Shown here piece after piece: positions 22,045-31,520 of a stretch of DNA of 38,031 nucleotides (within the stretch, counting starts at the first letter, position 1; the number at the start of each line of letters is the position of its first letter). Origin of the DNA: Clostridia bacterium. Lineage in GTDB: Bacteria; Bacillota; Clostridia; Oscillospirales; Acutalibacteraceae. The notes below the pieces were generated by a model. It saw nothing but the letters and a program-made list of their open reading frames with translations. It ran no database searches and was not told where the DNA came from. The translations under genes and the position numbers were made by a program. Where the stretch lies: assembly GCA_017443805.1 (NCBI GenBank), contig JAFSXY010000140.1, positions 1-38,031 of the forward strand, in the 5' to 3' direction.

Positions 22045-22878
22045 TTATTTTTCCGCAACCACAAATCGATCCGCACCGTAGATATCTTTTTTTATTTGCG
22101 TCTTTGCAGGCGCGAATAAAGATGCGATCTTCATCGCCTGCGTTTCGCCGCATTCAAAAGCAAGCATCCCGCCCGCACAAACAACCGGCAGCCAACGCGA
22201 TGCAATAGCACGGTAAAAATCAAGTCCGTCAATCCCACCGTCCAACGCTGTCGCAGGCTCTCTTTGAACCTCCGTCTGCAGCGAGCACAACTCGGCGGAA
22301 GGGATATACGGCGGATTTGAGACCAGAAGCTCCGGTGCCGGGAGTTCCGGATCGGGCCCCGTAAAAACGTCCCGACGTACGACATGCAACCGACGCTTGA
22401 ATTCCGCGGGAATGTTCTTCTGCATATATCCGATCGCCGCGTCATACCGTTCCACAAGATAAACCTGCGTCTGCTTACAGGCAGCTGCAATTGAAATGCC
22501 GATACAACCGCTGCCGGCGCAGAGATCGTAAACCGTCCGGTATCCGTGCGATAAAACAGACTCAATGCAAAACTGCGTCAGTTCCTCCGTTTCCGGACGG
22601 GGGATCAAAACGCCCTCGCCGACGTAAAACCGGTTTCCGCAGAAATCCCATTCTCCGAGAATATACTGCAGCGGTTCTCCGGCGATCCGCCGTTCCAACA
22701 ATGAACGGAAACGCGCGCTGACCGTTTCGCCGGGCACACAGTCCTTTTGCAGCGCATATGCCGTTTGATCCATACCGGCCGCATGCATAAACAACTGTTT
22801 TGCGTCAAAATCCGCATCCGGAACGTTTTGCGACGCAAGCAGCAATTCCCCGTCGCGTACAGTCTCAAAACAAGTCAT
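22045..22878 (-). CDS. prmC: Peptide chain release factor N(5)-glutamine methyltransferase
   Basis: A 277-residue SAM enzyme that methylates the GGQ glutamine of RF1/RF2. The SAM-binding loop is DLCAGSGCIGISIA (118-131) and the catalytic NPPY is at 188-191 in SNPPYIPSAEL. The upstream family motif EPLQYILGEWDF and IPRPETEEL are intact. The acidic SAM-ribose position is Glu in LVERYD, where Asp is more usual. The start overlaps the DUF1385 stop by ATGA. prfA, its usual partner, is not in the window. Confidence 0.95.
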   Translation of the reverse strand: MTCFETVRDGELLLASQNVPDADFDAKQLFMHAAGMDQTAYALQKDCVPGETVSARFRSLLERRIAGEPLQYILGEWDFCGNRFYVGEGVLIPRPETEELTQFCIESVLSHGYRTVYDLCAGSGCIGISIAAACKQTQVYLVERYDAAIGYMQKNIPAEFKRRLHVVRRDVFTGPDPELPAPELLVSNPPYIPSAELCSLQTEVQREPATALDGGIDGLDFYRAIASRWLPVVCAGGMLAFECGETQAMKIASLFAPAKTQIKKDIYGADRFVVAEK

Positions 22879-23876
22879 TCTTCCTGCTTTTGCGCATCCT
22901 GATCCTCGGGGACCACGGCTCGAATCGAGGCAATGGCCACTTCGATCATGTCGTCCGTTGGTTCGGCCGTGGTTATCCGCTGCATCCACAGACCGGGAGC
23001 GGAAACGATTTTGGTAAAAAGATTATCGTGCCGACCGGCATACTTGATAAATTCATAACTGATACCGGTAACAACGGGTAAAATCACAAAAATCTTAACT
23101 GCGATCCAAAGCAGCCTGTACGCGCTGTCATTTAATACCGGGAACAAGACGGAAACAACAGAAGAAACGATCATGCTGACAATAATGATCACAAAGATAA
23201 AACTGGTTCCGCAGCGCGGATGGAACCGTTTACAGCTCCGCACGTTTTCCACTGTAAGAGGCAGGCCGCGTTCATAACAAAAAATGGATTTGTGCTCCGC
23301 GCCGTGATACATGAAAACGCGGTGGATATCTTTCATTTTGGAAACGGCAAGCATATAAAGAACAATAATCAGCGCACGGATCAGACATTCAAACAAGGCG
23401 TGATAATTTTTGAGTACGCCGCCAAAAAGATGCTCGTCTACAAGATCCATCAAAAAAGTGGGGAGGTAAACGAACAAAAATACGCCGAGCAATATTGCAA
23501 GAACAGAGGCGGCGCCCGTCAGAACCCCCATAAGCTTCGGGCCCATATGATCGGACAGCCAGCGGTCCAGTTTTGACATTTTTTCCGGATCTTCCTCATC
23601 CTCCAGCTGACCGGACAGTTCTGCAGAGCGCATCAGCGTTTTGTAGCCGAGGATCATCGTCTCAACATAATTCACGACGCCGCGTATAAACGGCCAACCC
23701 AAAAACTTGACTTTATCCCGCACATGAGGAAAAGAAACCGGTTCCGTTACAATCTCCTTGTCCTTTTTTCTGACGGAAATTACGCTTCCGCGCGGACCGT
23801 TCATCATGACGCCCTCAATCAGCGCCTGCCCTCCGACCGACGCCAAATTGGCGGAGCAACTGTTTTTTTTGCTCAT
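22875..23876 (-). CDS. DUF1385 integral membrane protein (YqhQ-like)
   Basis: A 333-residue protein. The N-terminal signature SVGGQALIEGVMMNGPRG is highly characteristic. Several TM helices follow (about 105-140, 150-180, 215-275). The central MYHGAEHKSIFCYE and FHPRCGTSFIF are conserved in the family. Function is unknown. DUF1385-prmC is a standing pair in many Firmicutes, often upstream of prfA. The start ATG has AAGGAG and overlaps the histidine kinase stop by 4 nt. Confidence 0.93.
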   Translation of the reverse strand: MSKKNSCSANLASVGGQALIEGVMMNGPRGSVISVRKKDKEIVTEPVSFPHVRDKVKFLGWPFIRGVVNYVETMILGYKTLMRSAELSGQLEDEEDPEKMSKLDRWLSDHMGPKLMGVLTGAASVLAILLGVFLFVYLPTFLMDLVDEHLFGGVLKNYHALFECLIRALIIVLYMLAVSKMKDIHRVFMYHGAEHKSIFCYERGLPLTVENVRSCKRFHPRCGTSFIFVIIIVSMIVSSVVSVLFPVLNDSAYRLLWIAVKIFVILPVVTGISYEFIKYAGRHDNLFTKIVSAPGLWMQRITTAEPTDDMIEVAIASIRAVVPEDQDAQKQEE

Positions 23877-25315
23877 AAAAGCTCCTTCCATTCCACAAGC
23901 TCCGGCATGGTAACCGGCAGAATAATATCCACAACCGTTCCAACACCCTCGGTGCTGCTGATCTTAAGCGTTCCGCCGTGCAGCGTGACGATCTCGTCGC
24001 AGACCGCCAGACCGATACCCGATCCTTTTACGGACATGTTCGCTTTGTAAAATTTTTCCTTTACATGCGGCAGCGCCTGAGCGGAGATTCCGCACCCGTT
24101 GTCTTTGACGGTGATTTTCAGTTTTTCGCCTACAGGCGTGGCGATCACTTCGATCCGGCCATTTTCCGGCGTATATTTTAAGGCGTTATCGATAATATTG
24201 ACAAAAACCTGTTTCAGTCTGTCCGGATCGCCGTTTGCAGCGGCCGAATACTCCGGCACGCTGTAGAAAAGCTCTTTTCCCTCTCGGACGGCTCTGTCTC
24301 GCAGGACAAAAACCGCCTCATCCAATTCGGCAAGCACGTCGATTTTTTGTATCCGCAGCTTCATCGACCCGTTTTCCATCCGTGAGAAGTCCAAAAGCTC
24401 CTCTACCATGGAATACAAACGCTCCGATTCGTTTAGAATGACTTTCAAGCCGTCGTGCAGCGTCGGATCATCACTTTCATCAATGGAGATCAGCGTTTCC
24501 GTCCAGCCTTTGATCGCTGTCAGCGGCGTGCGGAGCTCATGCGAGACCGTAGAAATAAAATCATTTTTCAGGCGGTCTGTTTTTTCAAGCTCCTCCGACA
24601 TATAATTGATAGATTCCGAAAGCTGCGCGATCTCGTCTTCCCGTTCGGGAACGGGCACCTTTTCCGAGTAATTTCCCGCAGCGATCTTTCGGGTCACCTG
24701 ATTAATTCGGTTGACCGGCCCGACGATCGATCTCACAAAAAACAAACCGGAGACAAGCACAAGCGACAGTGCGAATGCACAAAAAATCAAAATAACGGCG
24801 GCAACCGACCATAATTTTTTGTCAATATCCTGAAGTGAAGTAAAATACCGGACGGCGCCGTTGCTCATATTTCCGCTCTTCGGAAGCATAACCGTCAGCG
24901 CCATCACCTTTTCGCCGGATGAGAAATGGGAGATATTCATTCCCCAGCCGTCGTCGGATCGCAGGGCGGCTTCGTAATCATCGCTGTTGTCAGTCTGTGC
25001 GACAAATCCCGTAGAAGTCGCGACGATCACACCGTTTTTATTATAGACCCAGACCTCTGCGGTCCCGGATGTGCCGATGCTGCGCAGATACTCTCTCGCA
25101 CGTGCAGAAAATTCATCGTTGGAAACGTCAAGATATCCATTAAAGAATTTTGCGACCGCCGCGCTCTGTCCGATGGAATGCAGCTGTTTCTCGGCATAAT
25201 TGTAATAATAGATGCGGATCGAAAGAACTGTTCCCAGCGCAAACAGCATTAAAATCAGTGAAATAACCAGAATTGTCGTAAGCAGCCACCGTTTTGTAAT
25301 TCCGCTTTTGACCAT
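23873..25315 (-). CDS. Membrane sensor histidine kinase (HAMP-HisKA-HATPase)
   Basis: A 480-residue class-I kinase. TM1 is at about 11-33, an extracellular sensor region at 34-168, TM2 at 171-193, HAMP at about 195-247, and HisKA with SHELRTPLTAIKG (phospho-acceptor His259). The ATP-binding domain has N, G1 and G2 boxes: NIIDNALKYTPENG, KDNGCGI and KGSGIGLAVC. The sensor region shows no family I can name but has a PAS-like WVYNKNGVIVAT. GGAGG lies 7 nt before the ATG. It follows its response regulator by 33 nt. The signal is unknown; the neighbouring lipoprotein and CdaR suggest an envelope cue. Confidence 0.94.
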   Translation of the reverse strand: MVKSGITKRWLLTTILVISLILMLFALGTVLSIRIYYYNYAEKQLHSIGQSAAVAKFFNGYLDVSNDEFSARAREYLRSIGTSGTAEVWVYNKNGVIVATSTGFVAQTDNSDDYEAALRSDDGWGMNISHFSSGEKVMALTVMLPKSGNMSNGAVRYFTSLQDIDKKLWSVAAVILIFCAFALSLVLVSGLFFVRSIVGPVNRINQVTRKIAAGNYSEKVPVPEREDEIAQLSESINYMSEELEKTDRLKNDFISTVSHELRTPLTAIKGWTETLISIDESDDPTLHDGLKVILNESERLYSMVEELLDFSRMENGSMKLRIQKIDVLAELDEAVFVLRDRAVREGKELFYSVPEYSAAANGDPDRLKQVFVNIIDNALKYTPENGRIEVIATPVGEKLKITVKDNGCGISAQALPHVKEKFYKANMSVKGSGIGLAVCDEIVTLHGGTLKISSTEGVGTVVDIILPVTMPELVEWKELL

Positions 25316-25348
25316 GTCATTTCCTCCATACAGCGGCGAGATCTTCGT

Positions 25349-26056
25349 TTACGGGATCCATTTGTACCCCACGCCCCAAACAGTAACCAGATGTTTGGGT
25401 GTAGACGGATCGTTTTCCATTTTCATGCGGAGTCTGCGGATGTTGACGTCCACGATCTTCTCATCACCGTAGTATAAATCGCCCCAAACATGTTTTAAGA
25501 TATCAATGCGCCCCATCGGTGTATTCGGATGGGTGAATAATAACTCAACTATCTGATATTCCACCTGCGTCAGCTCGATCGGCTCCCCGTTCTTTTTCAG
25601 AATTCTGCTCCGCAGATTTAAGGCAAATTCATTCAGCTCAATCAGATCGCCTGCGTTTTTGCTCCGTGAAACCAATTCCCGGTTAACGTTTACACGACGA
25701 TAAACGGCATCGATGCGCGCCATCAGCTCAGACGGTGAGAAAGGCTTTGTCACATAGTCGTCCGCACCGACTAAAAGCCCCGTTATTTTATCCATCTCCT
25801 GCGTTTTTGCAGTCAGCATAATAATCCCGATCGTACTGCTGCGCTCTCTGAGCGCCTTGCATACCGTTAAACCATCCATCACGGGCATCATAATATCCAA
25901 AAGCGCAATATCGATGTTTCCCGCCGCTTCGTCATAACGCTTCAGCGCAATTTCACCGTTTTCCGCTTCGATCACATCATAGCCGCTGCGTTTCAGATTG
26001 ATCACAATAAATTCCCGAATTGACTTTTCATCTTCTGCAACAAGTATTCTCTTCAA
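25349..26056 (-). CDS. OmpR/PhoB-family response regulator
   Basis: A 235-residue protein: receiver domain (about 1-118) with acidic pocket Glu8-Asp9, phospho-acceptor Asp54 in LLDIMMP, and TKPF; DNA-binding winged helix (about 130-232) with VDVNIRRLRMKME and TVWGVGYKW. The start is TTG at 26056 (MKRILVAEDE), overlapped by a purine-rich AGGGGTGAGCGGA that also contains the stop of the lipoprotein gene. The gap to the lipoprotein is 6 nt. It acts with the downstream kinase. No binding sites were identified. Confidence 0.95.
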   Translation of the reverse strand: MKRILVAEDEKSIREFIVINLKRSGYDVIEAENGEIALKRYDEAAGNIDIALLDIMMPVMDGLTVCKALRERSSTIGIIMLTAKTQEMDKITGLLVGADDYVTKPFSPSELMARIDAVYRRVNVNRELVSRSKNAGDLIELNEFALNLRSRILKKNGEPIELTQVEYQIVELLFTHPNTPMGRIDILKHVWGDLYYGDEKIVDVNIRRLRMKMENDPSTPKHLVTVWGVGYKWIP

Positions 26057-26062
26057 ATCCGC

Positions 26063-27421
26063 TCACCCCTGTAACAGTTTTATGTTTTGCTCGATTTGAC
26101 GGGCGGCAATTGTATCCTCTTCCGCCGTGCTGAATAATTTAACGCTCGCCTGATAAATATGCGACGGCTGTATTTCATCCCCTGTATCCTCGTCCGGGTT
26201 AAACGTAATGCTGAAAACCAGATCTCCCGGAAATTCTTTATGATAAAACAGCAGCGTATGCTGTGCCGTCCGGTGGATCAACAGGTATTTGCCCGTAAAA
26301 TCGCCGATATGTATTTGTTCGCCGTCAGCCAGACGGATACTGTAACCATCCGAAGCGTCGATATAATAAACGGGCAGATTGTCACAGAAGAAATCGTTTT
26401 CCCGTAAAAACGCAAACGTCGTCAGATACAGATCGGAAGCGGCATCCGTTTCCAAATCATAAACATATGCGCCGTCATATTTCAAACTGACCGGAATTTC
26501 CACCAGACCGTCGGCATTGACCCTACAATACACCGGCGCAGAACGCATCGTCTGCTGACACAGGTCATTGCCGTCCTTGTCGCGCGGCCGCTCCAGCGCA
26601 TTGCTCTTTTCGTTAAATTCCAGAATTTCCGTCATATACCTGTCGTCAAAGTTTAAGCAATCAAAGTACACGCGGCACACGTCGGATCGTACTTCATAAA
26701 CCGATGAAACGGGATACTCCACCGAACGGGAAAGTTCCACTTCACTGACGGGGGTCATGGTATTCTGGACTGCGTCAAATTTAATCAGACAAGCTTTTGT
26801 AGACTGCGTCTGAACCGTAGTATCCGAATAAAGATATAAAATTTCCTTGTTTTCGTCAAGGTCAAAATCCAGAATAAGATAATCAAGCACCTGCGTTACG
26901 AAAAGCGGAGAAAAAACATGTTGATCGTTCTCAATTTCCGTATAACGGTAAACGGAAAGCGTCTTATTCCTTCTGGAATCCGATACGGTCCAAGAAACAG
27001 CTACTTCATAAAACGAGCCGGCATCCAAATCAACAAACTCTACGCTGTACACCTCGCTGCCGTAACCTGCAAGGTCGCAGATCTCCATCCACTGGTCGTC
27101 CAGGCGGTCCATAAAATGCATCCGGACCTCATTCGGCGCTTCAACCGTTGTATAAAACACTACGACCTCTTCCACGCCGTCGCCGTCAAAGTCATAAAAA
27201 ACAAAAGCGGAACGGAACGACCCCATCAATGGGTTTATGAGCGTCACGTCGCTGCCGACGTGTTCTTCGAAGGCAGACTGGATCTTTGCGTTTTCACCGG
27301 TCAATTTCGGCGGGCGTATCAAAGAATCCACCGAAAAAACATCCAACATACTACAGCCGCCAAGCAACAGCAAGACAACGGACAAGCATATGACGACAAT
27401 CAGCTTTGCTGTTATCTTCAC
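26063..27421 (-). CDS. Lipoprotein of unknown function, linked to the two-component system
   Basis: A 452-residue protein with a lipoprotein signal: hydrophobic core and lipobox LLGGC (Cys23). The mature part contains FG-GAP/VCBS-like calcium-loop motifs such as YDFDGDGVEEVVVFY and DFDLDENKEILYLY, suggesting a beta-propeller-like extracellular domain. No enzymatic motif recognised. The start is GTG at 27421 with AAGGAG 8 nt upstream. It lies 12 nt after cdaR and 6 nt before the response regulator, so it may serve as an accessory sensor for the kinase; that is inference. Confidence 0.82.
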   Translation of the reverse strand: MKITAKLIVVICLSVVLLLLGGCSMLDVFSVDSLIRPPKLTGENAKIQSAFEEHVGSDVTLINPLMGSFRSAFVFYDFDGDGVEEVVVFYTTVEAPNEVRMHFMDRLDDQWMEICDLAGYGSEVYSVEFVDLDAGSFYEVAVSWTVSDSRRNKTLSVYRYTEIENDQHVFSPLFVTQVLDYLILDFDLDENKEILYLYSDTTVQTQSTKACLIKFDAVQNTMTPVSEVELSRSVEYPVSSVYEVRSDVCRVYFDCLNFDDRYMTEILEFNEKSNALERPRDKDGNDLCQQTMRSAPVYCRVNADGLVEIPVSLKYDGAYVYDLETDAASDLYLTTFAFLRENDFFCDNLPVYYIDASDGYSIRLADGEQIHIGDFTGKYLLIHRTAQHTLLFYHKEFPGDLVFSITFNPDEDTGDEIQPSHIYQASVKLFSTAEEDTIAARQIEQNIKLLQG

Positions 27422-27433
27422 AATACAGTCTCC

Positions 27434-28726
27434 TTATTCCACAAGGATTTCCACAGAATACGTTCCGAATACCCAACAATCGGTAAGCGTCCGAAATACA
27501 AATTTCACAGGGACGGTATTGGAACCGCTTTTCAGAGTTATGCCGTCAAGCACGGGAAGCGCATAGATCTCGGCGTCTTCCAGATTTTGCAGTTCTTCGG
27601 CCGGACCGATCACCTGCACGTTGCGCAATGTTGTTTCCGCAATTTTGGAATTGGAAGGCAGACCCGCATTTTCCTGCGATACCGCAACATCTGCGACACT
27701 GCTGTCAAGATCCGAAAAATCCACCGTGACCGTAATGCCGTTTATGCCTTCTTCCAATTCATACAAGGCGTCCTGCGCAGCGATCTCGATCCGGTTTTCC
27801 TCATTACGAAGACGGGAGAAATCGATTTCACAGACAGAGAGTTCTTCCGCCTTAACAAGCACACTGTCGTCGGCCGGCACATACGCGCCGATCTCCTGCG
27901 GCGAAACAGAATAATCCAAGCCGTTTTCCCGGTAGTATTTCGGCATATTCAAAAAGCTGACAACAGGCTTGTATGTTGAAAGACGCGTTACCGGGATCGT
28001 AACATATATCTGCGCGTTATCCTTCACGGTCACATATTCAAAACTTGCGCCGTCTACAGTCCCCATCGGAACGATCTCCGCAAGCAGCGTTTCGGAATTA
28101 CTGAGCGTATCGTCGATCGCGGCGACTGCTTTTACGGATGAGATCCGGTTCATCTGCATGGCAGGCCCCGTCAGCGTGACGGACCCTGTACTGAGAACGG
28201 CTTCTCCCCTTTTGAAATTTTCCGGAAGCTCATAACTCTCTCCCGTTACGATTTCCGCAGTCAGATCATACGTCATTTCGGACGCCTCGTCGAAATAAAC
28301 GGATATGCTGGACTTGGAGATCCCGACGATACTCGCGTCATTGGCGCTGTATCCTTCGATTGTCGCCGAGATCGGCAAGCTGTAGGTTCCCGGCGTCGTC
28401 ACGGAGTTCAGCGCAGCAGTGACCGAAATTCTGTCCGCAAAAGAAGACGCATTTACAAGATAGCTTTTGCCGCGGACGGAAACATCTACGTAAAAATCGT
28501 CGTTGCCGTACATGGTCAAATTGTTGTTTGCGGGAAGACTGCCCTCCACGTTCAGTTGAACGCGGACATTGACAAAGGTCCTTTCGATCTCATTGGTCTG
28601 ATTCATGGAAACAAGCATCCATACAATGATCGCAATGATTGCGGAGAGTGCAAAAACAACGGATTTTTTTCCCATCAGCAAGGACAGCTTTTCATCGAAG
28701 CGCCTTTTTTCCGCTGTTTCAGTCAT
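27434..28726 (-). CDS. cdaR: CdaR, YbbR-domain regulator of diadenylate cyclase
   Basis: A 430-residue protein: short cytoplasmic N terminus, one TM helix (KSVVFALSAIIAIIVWMLVSM split here around residues 20-40) and extracellular YbbR repeats of about 80-90 residues each, probably four. YbbR features include INVRV-like NVRVQLNVEG and PIPATIEG-like SLPISATIEG. In Bacillus, Listeria and Staphylococcus CdaR binds and modulates CdaA. ATG 28726 has AAGGAG 10 nt upstream; a GTG at 28735 is too close to it. Overlaps cdaA by 8 nt. Confidence 0.92.
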   Translation of the reverse strand: MTETAEKRRFDEKLSLLMGKKSVVFALSAIIAIIVWMLVSMNQTNEIERTFVNVRVQLNVEGSLPANNNLTMYGNDDFYVDVSVRGKSYLVNASSFADRISVTAALNSVTTPGTYSLPISATIEGYSANDASIVGISKSSISVYFDEASEMTYDLTAEIVTGESYELPENFKRGEAVLSTGSVTLTGPAMQMNRISSVKAVAAIDDTLSNSETLLAEIVPMGTVDGASFEYVTVKDNAQIYVTIPVTRLSTYKPVVSFLNMPKYYRENGLDYSVSPQEIGAYVPADDSVLVKAEELSVCEIDFSRLRNEENRIEIAAQDALYELEEGINGITVTVDFSDLDSSVADVAVSQENAGLPSNSKIAETTLRNVQVIGPAEELQNLEDAEIYALPVLDGITLKSGSNTVPVKFVFRTLTDCWVFGTYSVEILVE

Positions 28727-29600
28727 CCGTATCACTCTCCTTTTCTTTTATTTTTCTGAATTGAAGTTTTTTTCTTGAATTTTTATCCGCTTCGCTGAGA
28801 AGATATTTGCTTAATTGCTCGCGAAGCTCGCTGTCGGTCAAACCGCGAAATAATTCTCCTTCAACCGCCATGGAAATAATGCCTGTCTCTTCACTTGTTA
28901 CCACCGCGACGCAATCGGAAATGAGACTCGCTTCCAATGCGGCGCGGTGACGCGTGCCGACGTTTTCGTTGATCACACGGTCGTTCTTCATCGGCACAAC
29001 ACAACGCGCGGCGATGATCCGTCCATCCTTTATGATCACTGCGCCGTCGTGCAGCGGCGCTTTCGGGTAAAAAATGCTGCAGAGCATTTCAAAGGTCGTT
29101 TCCGCATCGATCATTACAGCTTGATTTGTCAAATCTCCAAGCAGGGTATGCCGCTGAAAAAGGATCAGCGATCCGACTTTGTTGCGGCTCATAGCGCCGC
29201 AGGCACGGCAGACCGCGTTGATCGCATCCAGCTCCGCGTTTTCTTTATCGGCCCGAAACAGAGAAAGGCCTCTGCGCAGATTTCCTTTGCCTAGACGCTC
29301 AAGCGCCTGACGGATCTCATTGGAGAACAGGATCACAAAAATAATGATCACGTCGTTGAAAAGCCGACTGAAAAGATAAGAACTGGCAGACATTCCGAGG
29401 ATCGTTACCAGGGAATAAATCAAGGCAAAAAGCAGGATCCCCTTCAAAACCTGAATGGACTTGGTTTTCCGAAGCTGGATGATCACGGCATAAATCAAAA
29501 CCGCGACCAACAGGATGTCAAGGATGTCCGGAAAAACGTTAAAATTCAGAATAACGTCTTTTAATTTCATAAAAAATGTTTGAATGGCTTCCATCAACAT
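28719..29600 (-). CDS. cdaA: Diadenylate cyclase CdaA
   Basis: A 293-residue membrane enzyme making c-di-AMP from two ATP. Three N-terminal TM helices (about 25-95) are followed by the DAC domain with the DGA motif in [10 protein letters not shown] (Asp185) and the RHR motif in VGTRHRAA (217-219). GSLILFQR and TSEETG are also family features. ATG 29600 or the in-frame ATG at 29594 could start. It overlaps ispF by up to 7 nt. glmM, the usual third member of the cdaA-cdaR-glmM operon, is absent here. Confidence 0.96.
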   Translation of the reverse strand: MLMEAIQTFFMKLKDVILNFNVFPDILDILLVAVLIYAVIIQLRKTKSIQVLKGILLFALIYSLVTILGMSASSYLFSRLFNDVIIIFVILFSNEIRQALERLGKGNLRRGLSLFRADKENAELDAINAVCRACGAMSRNKVGSLILFQRHTLLGDLTNQAVMIDAETTFEMLCSIFYPKAPLHDGAVIIKDGRIIAARCVVPMKNDRVINENVGTRHRAALEASLISDCVAVVTSEETGIISMAVEGELFRGLTDSELREQLSKYLLSEADKNSRKKLQFRKIKEKESDTDD

Positions 29601-30094
29601 CCTGTCCCTTCGTCAGAGTTTGTCTTTTTCACAAGGCACACCGCGTGCGCACTGATCCCCTCCAGCGTACCGGTAAACCCCAGCCCCTCTTCTGTCGTAG
29701 CTTTTACACTGATCCGATCCGCTGACGTACCGCAGGCGGCGGCGAGGTTTTCACGCATCTGCGTGATATACGGCGCAAGCTTCGGTTGCTGTGCAATAAC
29801 CGTCGCGTCGATGTTCCCCACGCAATAACCTTTTTCCAGCACAAGACGAACGCATGCCTGTAAGAGCGTCAGGCTGTTTGCGCCGCGAAACCGTTCATCC
29901 GAATCCGGAAAGTGCTGTCCGATATCACCGAGCGCAAGACTGCCCAGCAGCGCGTCGGCAACGGCGTGCGCAAGCACATCGGCGTCGGAATGTCCGAGCA
30001 GTCCGTACGCATAAGGGATTTTTACACCGCCGAGGACCAGATCTCTGCCCGGCGCGAATTTATGTACGTCATATCCGTGTCCGACACGAATCAT
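29594..30094 (-). CDS. ispF: 2-C-methyl-D-erythritol 2,4-cyclodiphosphate synthase
   Basis: A 166-residue enzyme of the MEP isoprenoid pathway. Motifs: GHGYDVHKF with metal ligands Asp and His, [21 protein letters not shown] with the third His, [14 protein letters not shown], and [12 protein letters not shown]. The start MIRVGHGYD overlaps the aminotransferase stop by ATGA; the open frame to 30154 lies inside the aminotransferase. The usual partner ispD is not adjacent. Confidence 0.97.
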   Translation of the reverse strand: MIRVGHGYDVHKFAPGRDLVLGGVKIPYAYGLLGHSDADVLAHAVADALLGSLALGDIGQHFPDSDERFRGANSLTLLQACVRLVLEKGYCVGNIDATVIAQQPKLAPYITQMRENLAAACGTSADRISVKATTEEGLGFTGTLEGISAHAVCLVKKTNSDEGTGC

Positions 30095-31383
30095 TTCCAC
30101 GCCTCCGTAACGCCAAGCAGCTTTGCCGCAGCGGACAGCCGGGTCGCCGCACACAGAATTCGCGCGGCTGTTTTCAATTCCTCTGCAGTAGGACAGGACG
30201 GCGCGATCCGGATGTTGGCGTCAAAGGGATCGTTTCCGTAAGGATAGGTCGCGCCGACGCCTGTCAATATAAGGCCACAGTCTTTGCAAATCCTTCCAAC
30301 CTGCCTGGCCGAACCTGTTTTAACGGAAAAACTGATAAAATATCCACCGTTCGGATCTGTCCAATCGGCAATGTCCGTACCGTCAAGTTCCTCGTGAAGA
30401 ATATCGCGAACTGCTTCAAACTTCGGCCGCAGGATCGCCGCATGCCGACGCATTTGCCTTTTTATATCGTCAAGATTTTTATACAGATAAGCATGCCTGA
30501 GCTGATTGACTTTATCAAAGCTGATGATCTGCCGCGTCATACGCGCTTCGATCTCACGGAAATTCCGATCGCTTGCGGCGATTGCGGCAAGACCCGCTCC
30601 GGCAAATGTGATCTTGGACGTAGAGGCAAACGCAACAAAGTGATCCTGATGCCCGTACTTTTTTGCCTCTGCATAAATGCTTTTCAAGACGTCGCCCGGT
30701 TCATAAAGGTCATGGACGATATACGCCTCATCCCAGATCACTCTGAAATCCTCCGCAGCAGGCGCAAGCCTTGCAAGCCTTTCAACCGTTTCGTCGGAAT
30801 ACGTAATCCCATCCGGATTGGAATATTTCGGGACGCAGAACATACCCTTTACATCCGGGTCCTTTACAAGCTCCTCCACAGCGTCCATATCGGGCCCTGC
30901 CGCCGTCATCGGAACGTTGATCATCCGCAAACCGAAATATTCCGCAATGGCAAAATGCCGGTCATAACCGGGAACGATCGCGATAAACTTGCGGTTATCA
31001 TTCAAATACCATGGCCGGAAACCGCCCGTCCCGTGCGTCATACACTGAGCAATGTAATCAAACATCAGCTGCAGGCTGGAGCTGCCGCAGGCGATCACGT
31101 TTTGAGCAGGGAAATCCATAATTTCTCCGAAAAGACGGCGGACCTCCGACAAACCGAGCAAACCGCCGTAATTCCGGCAGTCCATACCATCTTCGCTGTA
31201 TATGCCCAGACGATCCCTGTTCAAATCAAGCAAGTCATCGGAAAGATCCAGCTGCTCGGCGCACGGCCTCCCGCGCGCCATATTGATGGAAAGCTCCTGC
31301 AAACGGAACTGCTCCAGACGATTTTTCTCGGTTTCATAAACCCGCATAAGCTCTTCTTTTGTCAGATCACAGAAAGCGCCCAT
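30091..31383 (-). CDS. PLP-dependent aminotransferase, class I subgroup Ic (aspartate aminotransferase-like)
   Basis: A 430-residue fold-type I aminotransferase. PLP-binding features: [24 protein letters not shown], the loop YSNPDGITY (Asn189), WDEAY (Asp218, Tyr221), and the Schiff-base Lys257 in [10 protein letters not shown]. The sequence resembles the Asp_aminotransf (PF12897) group, whose characterised members use aspartate/oxaloacetate; the substrate is otherwise not proven. AGGAG is 11 nt before the ATG. It is the first gene after the promoter at 31421-31449 and so leads the long co-directional block. Confidence 0.88.
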   Translation of the reverse strand: MGAFCDLTKEELMRVYETEKNRLEQFRLQELSINMARGRPCAEQLDLSDDLLDLNRDRLGIYSEDGMDCRNYGGLLGLSEVRRLFGEIMDFPAQNVIACGSSSLQLMFDYIAQCMTHGTGGFRPWYLNDNRKFIAIVPGYDRHFAIAEYFGLRMINVPMTAAGPDMDAVEELVKDPDVKGMFCVPKYSNPDGITYSDETVERLARLAPAAEDFRVIWDEAYIVHDLYEPGDVLKSIYAEAKKYGHQDHFVAFASTSKITFAGAGLAAIAASDRNFREIEARMTRQIISFDKVNQLRHAYLYKNLDDIKRQMRRHAAILRPKFEAVRDILHEELDGTDIADWTDPNGGYFISFSVKTGSARQVGRICKDCGLILTGVGATYPYGNDPFDANIRIAPSCPTAEELKTAARILCAATRLSAAAKLLGVTEAWK

Positions 31384-31420
31384 AGATCATCCCGCTCCTG
31401 AAAGATATTTTAACTTATAT

Positions 31421-31449
31421 ATATTACCATAAAATAAACCTATAATCAA
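31421..31449 (-). promoter_or_regulatory. Sigma-A promoter of the aminotransferase-ispF-cdaA block
   Basis: Minus strand: TTGATT (31444-31449), 17-nt spacer, TAATAT (31421-31426), in an AT-rich stretch. The leader is about 30 nt. The only other signal in 31384-31520 is the der terminator directly upstream. Confidence 0.7.
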
Positions 31450-31472
31450 TATTTTTTTAATAATTATCTAAA

Positions 31473-31502
31473 TAAAAAAAACCGGACATACGACCGGTTT
31501 TT
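31473..31502 (-). terminator. Rho-independent terminator after der
   Basis: Inverted repeat ACCGG (31481-31485) / CCGGT (31493-31497), extended by flanking A/T pairs, with a 7-nt loop. On the minus strand it is followed by a run of eight T (31473-31480). The A-rich other side could allow weak bidirectional action. Confidence 0.85.
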
Positions 31503-31520
31503 AATAAAAATCCAAAAAAA

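Noticed and set aside
26918..27979. 353-residue + strand frame
   Set aside because: Antisense to the lipoprotein and cdaR genes, basic and without domains.
29854..31401. 515-residue + strand frame
   Set aside because: Antisense to ispF and the aminotransferase, which have full sets of family motifs.
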